Source of the DNA: Candidatus Parvarchaeota archaeon
GTDB lineage: Archaea; Nanobdellota; Nanobdellia; Parvarchaeales; Parvarchaeaceae
DNA length: 7,734 nucleotides
Reading direction: 5' to 3'
Assembly: GCA_023378805.1 (NCBI GenBank)
Contig: JAMCSQ010000041.1
Location: 1 to 7,734 of the forward strand
Shown one piece after another: positions 1 through 4,457 of this stretch (its first letter is position 1; every line of letters starts with the position of its first letter). Under the pieces are notes generated by a model. It searched no databases. It had not been told where the DNA came from and was given only the letters and a program-made list of their open reading frames with translations. Both the position numbers and the translations under genes were made by a program.

Positions 1-50
1 TTCCTGTGGAAACAAAATAGGCATTAAATTGTTTCCTGTGGAAACAAAAT
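1..50 (+). repeat. Two direct mini-ORB-like dyads (possible edge of a replication origin)
   Basis: The 18-base string TTCCTGTGGAAACAAAAT occurs at 1-18 and again at 33-50. The complete second copy begins GTTTCC at 31, forming the dyad GTTTCC-TGT-GGAAAC. The copies have the same orientation and are 32 bp apart, about three helical turns, so they would face the same side of DNA. From memory of the family, archaeal origin recognition boxes bound by Orc1/Cdc6 have a core close to TTCCANTGGAAAC, often followed by A-rich sequence and sometimes a G-string. These copies match the core with one change (T for A) and have the A-rich flank but no G-string, so they would be mini-ORBs. A right half-site (TATGGAAACTAAAAT, 227-241) may be a third, degraded copy. 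The array may continue left of the window. The origin role is inferred; a CRISPR edge is a less likely alternative. Confidence 0.5.
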
Positions 51-322
51 TAATCACAATAATACGAGAGTAATATCGCAAAAACTTAAAACCTGGGAAA
101 AAGTTGAGTTTATTTAACACGCTTTATTAGGCTCTTAAAGCAGGAAATGAAGTTATTAAAGAGATAGTAAAAAACCATATAATAATAAAAGGAGTAGAAG
201 TATTCTTACAGGATATAATTGAAAAATATGGAAACTAAAATCGTTTGGTGCTTTATGTTTCTTAGAGAATCAAATACAAATTAAGATCTTATAGACCCAA
301 AAAGCATTAACATAATTAAAAG
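51..322. other. AT-rich stretch without a convincing gene
   Basis: This interval follows the mini-ORB-like repeats and precedes the tRNA. A frame open from 131 to a TAA at 236-238 (35 codons, plus strand) has no ATG, GTG or TTG start and is preceded directly by TAG at 128-130. Its predicted peptide ends in a helical-looking stretch (GVEVFLQDIIEKYGN). It could be the C-terminal remnant of a decayed gene, but I recognise no family and it may be chance. If the flanking dyads are origin boxes, this AT-rich DNA would be a candidate unwinding region; nothing in the sequence proves that. Confidence 0.3.
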
Positions 323-393
323 TGCGCCAACCGGGATTCGCACCCGGGTCGCTGGCTTGGGAAGCCAGAGTTATGCTGCTAGACTATTGGCGC
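323..393 (-). tRNA. tRNA-Gly (anticodon CCC)
   Basis: The minus strand folds as a 71-nt tRNA. The acceptor stem is GCGCCAA/TTGGCGC and the anticodon stem CTGGC/GCCAG. The 7-base anticodon loop TTCCCAA gives anticodon CCC, which reads GGG glycine codons. The T stem is CCGGG/CCCGG and the discriminator is A73. CCA is not encoded: the 3' end runs directly into CTTTTAATT, which could also act as a T-rich stop signal. There is no intron. Oddities are a D loop AGCAGCA that puts A at position 18, a T loop TGCGAAT that has G at position 55 where T (pseudouridine) is nearly universal, and a C12-A23 mismatch plus T13-T22 in the D stem. Acceptor, anticodon and T stems are fully paired, arguing against a decayed pseudogene. 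It lies downstream of the small membrane ORF on the same strand. Confidence 0.95.
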
Positions 394-423
394 TTTTTAG
401 CACATATAAAATTAGTGATAGAC

Positions 424-431
424 TTTTAAAA
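424..431 (-). promoter_or_regulatory. Possible box A for tRNA-Gly
   Basis: On the minus strand TTTTAAAA, within a longer AT-only run at 424-438, is centred near 427.5. A 26-base spacing would start transcription near 401, leaving an 8-base leader before the mature tRNA 5' end at 393, to be removed by RNase P. A second TATA-like run at 404-413 is too close to the tRNA to serve. The element sits beside the stop codon of the upstream small ORF, so read-through from that gene is the alternative. Confidence 0.4.
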
Positions 432-433
432 TA

Positions 434-601
434 TTAAACTTTCTCGGCCTTCAATGCAATGATTCTTTTGAAAAACCATGTAAAACTCCTTCTTAACTGC
501 AGAATTGATACAAAAATACTTGTTTGCATTGCTGTCAACAAAACAGCAAATGTTATTGCGAACAGGTTTACAAATTCGTTAATCTTTCCCTTCAAATACA
601 T
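434..601 (-). CDS. Small single-span membrane protein, unknown (55 aa)
   Basis: An ATG at 599-601 opens 55 codons ending in TAA at 434-436. The predicted peptide starts MYLKGKINEF. It then has one hydrophobic segment at about residues 11-36 (rich in V, L, F, A, I) and a basic tail (residues 37-54 include RR, KR and K). By the positive-inside rule the C-terminus would be cytosolic. The ATG has no Shine-Dalgarno, but a box A-like TTTTAATT (622-629, minus) is centred about 24.5 bases upstream, the same arrangement and the same octamer as the HerA-like gene. That supports a real leaderless gene. It overlaps no other gene and precedes tRNA-Gly on the same strand. No family is recognised. A chance ORF remains possible because of its length. 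Confidence 0.45.
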   Translation of the reverse strand: MYLKGKINEFVNLFAITFAVLLTAMQTSIFVSILQLRRSFTWFFKRIIALKAEKV

Positions 602-621
602 ATTAATGTATGGAGAAGAAC

Positions 622-629
622 AATTAAAA
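622..629 (-). promoter_or_regulatory. Box A for the 55-aa membrane ORF
   Basis: TTTTAATT on the minus strand is centred near 625.5, about 24.5 bases before the ATG at 601, implying a leaderless start. It overlaps the left arm of the 625-643 dyad. The divergent box A at 640-647 lies about 18 bp away. Confidence 0.45.
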
Positions 630-643
630 GCTTAAAGCTTTTA
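625..643. promoter_or_regulatory. Perfect dyad between divergent promoters (operator-like)
   Basis: TAAAAGCTT-A-AAGCTTTTA is a perfect inverted repeat with 9-bp arms and a central A. It overlaps the box A of both divergent transcription units: minus-strand 622-629 and plus-strand 640-647. A dimeric regulator bound here could block or coordinate both promoters. An HTH-type regulator is a guess, and AT-rich palindromes can also arise by chance. Confidence 0.4.
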
Positions 644-647
644 TATA
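640..647 (+). promoter_or_regulatory. Box A (TATA) for the coiled-coil/tRNA-binding operon
   Basis: TTTATATA is centred at 643.5, 25.5 bases before the ATG at 669, with purine-rich AAAGC just upstream where TFB would bind. Transcription would start at or next to the A of the start codon, giving a leaderless mRNA. It is the closest match to the archaeal consensus in the window. Confidence 0.7.
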
Positions 648-668
648 TCCATATAATAATTAATTAAT

Positions 669-1178
669 ATGGCACTTTTCAAGAAGAAAAAGGAGGAACC
701 GGTGAATCCTTATTATAATGAAAGCAACCTTAAACCAGTTGCCCCTGAAAGTACTACTCAGAATGTTAATCAACAGGAAGCAGCACAACCTGCTCAAAAT
801 TCTGTTACTCAACCGGTACAGACAGAACAGCAGCAAAAAGCTAGTCATTCGATTCCCCTTATACCTGTTCCAAGCGTAAAGATACCTGATATCAACCTCC
901 AACCGGTAAGATCAGCAGGGATAAGTGTTCTTGACGCTTTAAGACTCGAATCAAACAGCAAATCAATAGCATTCATAAAGATGAGTGACTTCAAAAAAGT
1001 ACTGGATGATATTAAGGAACTGGAGAAAAGAATAACCCAGTCGCAAGCTGATCTGGAAAGTTATTCTAGAGCATTGGATACTCAAAGAGAATACGTAAAG
1101 AATTACAATCTGCTCATACAAGACATGAGAAAGATGGTTGAAAGAATGTCAACTTATCTTTCAAACGTAGAAGAATAA
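669..1178 (+). CDS. Uncharacterised coiled-coil protein with Pro/Gln-rich linker (169 aa)
   Basis: I do not recognise the family. Residues 1-10 are strongly basic (ALFKKKKEE). Residues about 20-70 are low-complexity, rich in P, Q, N, T and V, and probably disordered. A short element near 71-105 (VKIPDINLQPV, then ISVLDALRLE) may bind a partner or fold, and residues about 106-165 form a charged helix with heptad-like hydrophobics, so coiled-coil dimerisation is likely. There is no signal peptide or membrane span, so it should be cytosolic; the basic N-terminus could contact nucleic acid or membrane. The start is fixed by a TATA box 25.5 bases upstream. Its TAA overlaps the next ATG by one base (1178), so the two proteins are probably translated together and may act together, perhaps as a scaffold for the tRNA-binding partner (inference). 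Confidence 0.9.
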   Translation: MALFKKKKEEPVNPYYNESNLKPVAPESTTQNVNQQEAAQPAQNSVTQPVQTEQQQKASHSIPLIPVPSVKIPDINLQPVRSAGISVLDALRLESNSKSIAFIKMSDFKKVLDDIKELEKRITQSQADLESYSRALDTQREYVKNYNLLIQDMRKMVERMSTYLSNVEE

Positions 1179-1513
1179 TGACAAAGGAAGAGATAGACAT
1201 TGACCTTTTTAGGAAAATTGATTTAAAAGTCGGAAAGATACTAGAAGCGGAAGACGTGGAGAAAAGTAGCAAGCTTATAAAAATAAGAGTTTCTTTGGGC
1301 GATAGGGAAAAAACGATCCTAAGCGGTATACGAAAAGAATACAAAAGCCATGAGCTTATTGGAAAGAAGATAATAATAATCGATAACTTGAAACCCGCTA
1401 AGCTCATGGGTTTGGAATCTCAAGGTATGCTTTTAGCTGCTTCCGATGAAGAAGGAAACCTTTCGCTTTTAACTGTAGACAAGGACCTAAAGGAAGGCAG
1501 CTCTATCTCCTAG
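1178..1513 (+). CDS. Stand-alone tRNA-binding OB-fold protein (MetRS C-terminal/Trbp111/EMAPII-type, 111 aa)
   Basis: The full 111 residues match the tRNA-binding domain found at the C-terminus of methionyl-tRNA synthetase and in Trbp111, Arc1p and EMAPII. Visible hallmarks are FRKIDLKVGKI (11-21), TILSGI (46-51), and the signature NLKPAKLMGLESQGMLLAAS (70-89). The family binds tRNA without codon specificity, as a dimer or by docking on a synthetase. Many archaea encode this domain as a separate MetRS beta-type subunit, which is the likely role here; general tRNA chaperoning is the alternative. The ATG lies inside TAATG, one base overlapping the upstream stop, without a Shine-Dalgarno, so translational coupling is likely. 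The TAG stop shares the palindrome CTAG (1510-1513) with the stop of the convergent helicase gene. Confidence 0.92.
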   Translation: MTKEEIDIDLFRKIDLKVGKILEAEDVEKSSKLIKIRVSLGDREKTILSGIRKEYKSHELIGKKIIIIDNLKPAKLMGLESQGMLLAASDEEGNLSLLTVDKDLKEGSSIS

Positions 1514-3276
1514 GCAAAACCTTTTTCCCTTATTATAGAGATAGGATCGCTATTAACAGTAAGGATATCATTAGGCAGGTATTTTCTAAATACGGGCGTG
1601 TCATACCTTGAATCCATCAGTAATATTGCGCACTTATCATTCTTAGATCTTATTCCCCTGCCTGCGGCCTGCATGACCTTTATCATTGCAGGAAGGACTT
1701 GCGCATACTCAAAACCATTGCCCATTTTTTTATCGTAGTAAAGCTGCATCGCTCTTAGCTTTATAGAAGGAGGTTCGAATGGTACGCCTACTATGCCTAT
1801 CAGCTTTATCATGTTATTCTTTATTCCTATGCTTTCTGAAAAGTTTCCGTTCATTACTGCGAAAAGAACGGATTTTGAAAATGAAAGCTTTTCTATTATC
1901 TCGTTTTTTCTTTCTCTTTCCATCTTCTGTTCTTCCTTTACTATCCTTTCTTTTTCAGTTATTAGAGAGTATATCCTGTCCATAAAAGAATAAGAAGGAA
2001 AGAAAAATATCATGTTGTACTTTGCTTTTTCCATTATGTTATTTATAGAATCTGCTATAACGGAGTACTGCTCTTCCCTTGAAGAAAATCTTGATGTAAC
2101 TTCCTTATCTATTACTATCAAACGGTTATCGTTTGCTGCATCGCCGTCAACCTCAAGGCTTTCATGTCCATTTAATCCTAAAAGATTCGCGAACATGCCC
2201 ATCGGCCGGAACGTTCCGCTCATTAGTATGGTAGAATAAAATGAATCTACGACTCCTTGCGAATAATCTGCTGGATCTAACGAGTTGACGTTTATTCTTC
2301 TCCCTTTTTCGTCTATGGAAATATATATTATGTCATCATCTTTTGCGGAAAGGAGTTTTTCTGTGAAGTTTTTCAGCATGAATGCCGCCGGAATGTTGTA
2401 CCCTTTTTCGTGGAATTTCACTATTTCCTCCATCTTTTCCAGATCCGCTTCATTGAATATCCCTTTTATGTCCACTGCATTTTCCCTTGTAACCTTCCTT
2501 ATCTCCGCTATTATTTTGTCTACCTTTACGGCTATGTCATTGTAGCCTGCGAGATTTGCCTCGGAGTATGCCTTCTCTAGGTTCCTCTGCGATATGGAAA
2601 ACGAGTTCATGTCAAGTATCTTTGCCGGCAGGTTATGGGCCTCATCCACTATTAGTATAGTGTTTCCCGGGTCTATCCCCGTCCTTATTGTAAACCCCAG
2701 CGCTATGCGTGGATCAAAGGCATGCGAGTAGTTTGCAACTATTACTGTAGACTGCTTGGCATTAAGCAGTGAGAGCTCGTAAGGACAAAGCTCAAACTCT
2801 CTTGCCGTTTCCATTACGCTCTTTGGATCGGATATGTTCCCGGATAATGCTTCAATAACTGCCGGTTTAACATCCTTGTTCTTTGTAAAAGTATTGCTGT
2901 AAAAATCGCACATATTCTGCTCCCTTACGGCCCTGCAGAACTCTATGAACAAGGAAGGCTCAACACTGTTCTCGAAAAGGCACATGGACCTTTTCCCGTT
3001 TATGCCCGCAAATCCTATATTTTCAGATGAAAAGTCGTTTATCCTTCTCATTGTATCGTATACAATGTTTTGATGCGTGTGCTTTGCTGTAAGAAATAAA
3101 ACCTTGAGATTATTTTCCTTTGCAGCCTTCACTGCAGCATAAAGAGTTGCTGCGGTTTTTCCCATTCCTGTCGAAGCCTGTATTATCAGCTTCCCTCTTT
3201 CCTTTATGGTCTTTTCGACAGCTTCTGCTATATCTTTCTGTCCGCTTCTCATCGATTTGAAAGGAAATGAAATCAT
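1510..3276 (-). CDS. XPD/Rad3-type Fe-S superfamily 2 DNA helicase (588 aa)
   Basis: The gene encodes a probable 5'-3' DNA helicase of the XPD/DinG group, acting in DNA repair or transcription-associated unwinding in archaea. Motif I is ASTGMGKT (34-41) and motif II is VDEAH (210-214). Between them are four cysteines, C99, C114, C123 and C164 (last in CPYE), at the positions expected for the 4Fe-4S domain. C114 and C123 are eight residues apart instead of the CxxC usual in XPD. SGTFRP (353-358) matches motif III/SGTL, and QAAGRGIRS (536-544) with LLMDSRY is motif VI. Motif V reads GNFSESIGI (477-485), where the family normally has SEGIDF: G482 and D484 are replaced by S and G. Length is near that of archaeal XPD (550-650). 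The start is supported by a box A 26.5 bases upstream. It is monocistronic and converges on the tRNA-binding gene with a 4-base overlap. Confidence 0.93.
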   Translation of the reverse strand: MISFPFKSMRSGQKDIAEAVEKTIKERGKLIIQASTGMGKTAATLYAAVKAAKENNLKVLFLTAKHTHQNIVYDTMRRINDFSSENIGFAGINGKRSMCLFENSVEPSLFIEFCRAVREQNMCDFYSNTFTKNKDVKPAVIEALSGNISDPKSVMETAREFELCPYELSLLNAKQSTVIVANYSHAFDPRIALGFTIRTGIDPGNTILIVDEAHNLPAKILDMNSFSISQRNLEKAYSEANLAGYNDIAVKVDKIIAEIRKVTRENAVDIKGIFNEADLEKMEEIVKFHEKGYNIPAAFMLKNFTEKLLSAKDDDIIYISIDEKGRRINVNSLDPADYSQGVVDSFYSTILMSGTFRPMGMFANLLGLNGHESLEVDGDAANDNRLIVIDKEVTSRFSSREEQYSVIADSINNIMEKAKYNMIFFFPSYSFMDRIYSLITEKERIVKEEQKMERERKNEIIEKLSFSKSVLFAVMNGNFSESIGIKNNMIKLIGIVGVPFEPPSIKLRAMQLYYDKKMGNGFEYAQVLPAMIKVMQAAGRGIRSKNDKCAILLMDSRYDTPVFRKYLPNDILTVNSDPISIIREKGFA

Positions 3277-3298
3277 AATCTCTTAATTTGCCTCAAGG

Positions 3299-3306
3299 TT
3301 AATTAA
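3299..3306 (-). promoter_or_regulatory. Box A for the XPD-like helicase
   Basis: TTAATTAA is centred at 3302.5, about 26.5 bases before the ATG at 3276. The intervening minus-strand sequence has no Shine-Dalgarno, so the transcript is probably leaderless. Confidence 0.5.
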
Positions 3307-3368
3307 CATTCCCTTGACAGTTTTATCCAATAAAAGTGCTTTAAATTTAGCCATTCACAGTTAAAAAG

Positions 3369-3376
3369 TTTATAAA
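3369..3376 (+). promoter_or_regulatory. Box A for the NYN-like remnant
   Basis: TTTATAAA is centred at 3372.5 and preceded by A-rich TTAAAAAG, resembling BRE plus TATA. The predicted transcription start is about 3399, eight bases before the ATG at 3407 and about 50 before the alternative ATG at 3449. The promoter looks intact although the ORF downstream is cut short. Confidence 0.5.
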
Positions 3377-3406
3377 CTATGTTTTTCTAGAGTTCGTATA
3401 GGATCC

Positions 3407-3541
3407 ATGGGGTTACTAAGTGAAAACTTAGTAAAACTGGGCTTTAATATGATTAATGCTGCATTATTTATAGATAATTCAAATTTTTATCATGCACTAA
3501 AAGATTCGGGAAAATTGCCATTTTATCCTTGTCGTTTGTAA
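3407..3541 (+). pseudogene. Truncated NYN/PIN-like nuclease domain (44-codon remnant)
   Basis: The ORF from ATG 3407 to TAA 3539-3541 gives 44 residues. Residues 15-34 include INAALFIDNSNFYHALKD, very like the first beta-strand and metal-binding loop of NYN domains (LabA/Limkain-type, PIN-like RNases), typically written ALFIDGSNLYHAL with the Asp in the active site. Full NYN proteins run about 150-250 residues. Here the reading ends about 15 residues after the motif, with PFYPCRL unlike the family, and the neighbouring minus-strand gene ends only 29 bases beyond. So at least three quarters of the domain is missing. In typical NYN proteins the strand begins a few residues after the start, so the original start is probably the ATG at 3449, with 3407 opening into leader sequence. 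A live micro-protein is possible because the promoter appears intact. Confidence 0.5.
3413..3434 (+). repeat. Perfect 8-bp hairpin in the leader of the NYN-like remnant
   Basis: TTACTAAG (3413-3420) and CTTAGTAA (3427-3434) are exact inverted repeats around the loop TGAAAA. The hairpin lies after the predicted transcription start and before the alternative ATG at 3449, so in that reading it is a 5' leader structure. No T-run follows, so it is not a typical terminator. It could bind a regulator as DNA or be chance. Confidence 0.4.
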
Positions 3542-3569
3542 ATATTGAATAAAATACGGAAATGCGCTT

Positions 3570-4448
3570 CTAAACGCTTTTATTCGGAAGGCTATTTTCA
3601 TTTATGTTATAATTGAAATTGCTTATTTTTGACATAGATTCATTGTAGCTGATAAAAGAGGTTGAAGAAAAGTTGGTGCCATTTATTTTCATTGAAACGG
3701 ATATCGTTGCGGCAAGGCTGTTTAGAACTGTTATGTTATAGTTTTTGTAAAAACAGCTTGTCAATATCCCACCCAACTTCTCATTTCCTGTGCTTCTAGC
3801 TATTAAAGAGCTGTTGCTGCTATTTATAGAAAGAGAGAATGAAGAAACGGTGAAAAGGCAGGGATATCCTTTGTATGTTGTATTATAAGCTTCCAGCAAT
3901 GAAACTTTGCCCATCTTTAAAGCATTAAAAAGGCTATAGCTTAAAGTTTTCATGCTTTCATTTAAAGGCTCGCAGGATACTTTTCCAGATGTTGCCGATG
4001 ATCCAAAACACAGGTAAGTGTTGTTTCCTATGGCAAAAACATACGAAAGAGAAGTTAAGTTGTAGCCTATACTACTATAGACTGGAACGGAAATAGTAAA
4101 GTTTGAAAACGCTTCGGAATTTCCATTCGATCCATGAAGCAGTTGTATATAGCCTTTTGAGATCTCAGTGCTGTTAGAATTGGTGCCATTTGATAATGAA
4201 GTAGAAGTTGAAAGGCTGTAATTTACGTTGTATAATGCCATTTTGCCATTGGGTATGGCGTTCTGGTATGTCTGCAATCCCAGGATATCATTGTAAATTG
4301 AGCTTTCCAGCGATGAATTTGCGATGCCATAAGCCTGCTGCGGCACGCTTTCAAATAAATTGACATTCTTTCCTACGCCAAAAAACAGTAAGATAAACGC
4401 AAATACTCCAACTGCAGCGACTATACCAAAAATATAATATTTTTCCAT
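3570..4448 (-). CDS. Membrane-anchored, sequon-rich surface protein, unknown (292 aa)
   Basis: No family is recognised. Residues 1-5 (MEKYY) precede a hydrophobic segment at about 6-25 (FGIVAAVGVFAFILLFFGVG), an uncleaved anchor or signal peptide. The remaining ~265 residues are polar and rich in S, N and T, with about 16 N-X-S/T sequons (for example N44, N76, N87, N116, N130, N163, N189, N238, N256, N289). That fits an extracellular, heavily N-glycosylated ectodomain. Four cysteines (C147, C159, C197, C232) could make two disulphides. The start lies nine bases after the stop of the HerA-like gene with no own TATA in the gap, so the two are probably one transcript and the ATPase may serve a surface or secretion process (inference). 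The TAG stop at 3570-3572 is followed on the minus strand by T-rich sequence that may end transcription. Confidence 0.88.
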   Translation of the reverse strand: MEKYYIFGIVAAVGVFAFILLFFGVGKNVNLFESVPQQAYGIANSSLESSIYNDILGLQTYQNAIPNGKMALYNVNYSLSTSTSLSNGTNSNSTEISKGYIQLLHGSNGNSEAFSNFTISVPVYSSIGYNLTSLSYVFAIGNNTYLCFGSSATSGKVSCEPLNESMKTLSYSLFNALKMGKVSLLEAYNTTYKGYPCLFTVSSFSLSINSSNSSLIARSTGNEKLGGILTSCFYKNYNITVLNSLAATISVSMKINGTNFSSTSFISYNESMSKISNFNYNINENSLPNKSV

Positions 4449-4457
4449 TTATCTTTT

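Noticed and set aside
1..50. End of a CRISPR array (GTTTCC...GGAAAC repeats)
   Set aside because: The period is 32 bp, leaving only about 12 bases between 20-base repeats, far too short for a spacer, and no cas gene is visible. The dyad fits a mini-ORB better. An array continuing left of the window cannot be fully excluded.
131..238. Short plus-strand coding frame of 35 codons
   Set aside because: It has no start codon, a TAG stands directly before it, no promoter is spaced to it, and no family is recognised. It is noted only as a possible decayed 3' end.
323..393. tRNA pseudogene
   Set aside because: The odd A18, G55 and C12-A23 could suggest decay, but the acceptor, anticodon and T stems are perfectly paired and the anticodon loop is standard, so a functional variant tRNA is more likely.
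404..413. TATA-like run before the tRNA (minus strand)
   Set aside because: It is centred only about 15 bases from the mature tRNA 5' end, so initiation 26 bases downstream would fall inside the tRNA.
1779..2545. Plus-strand ORFs of 66-86 codons antisense to the helicase
   Set aside because: They are antisense shadows of a well-supported helicase gene and show no domain or promoter of their own.
4026..4041. GTTTCCTATGGCAAAA resembling the left-edge dyad
   Set aside because: It lies inside the coding region of the surface protein and the right arm is mismatched, so it is probably chance.
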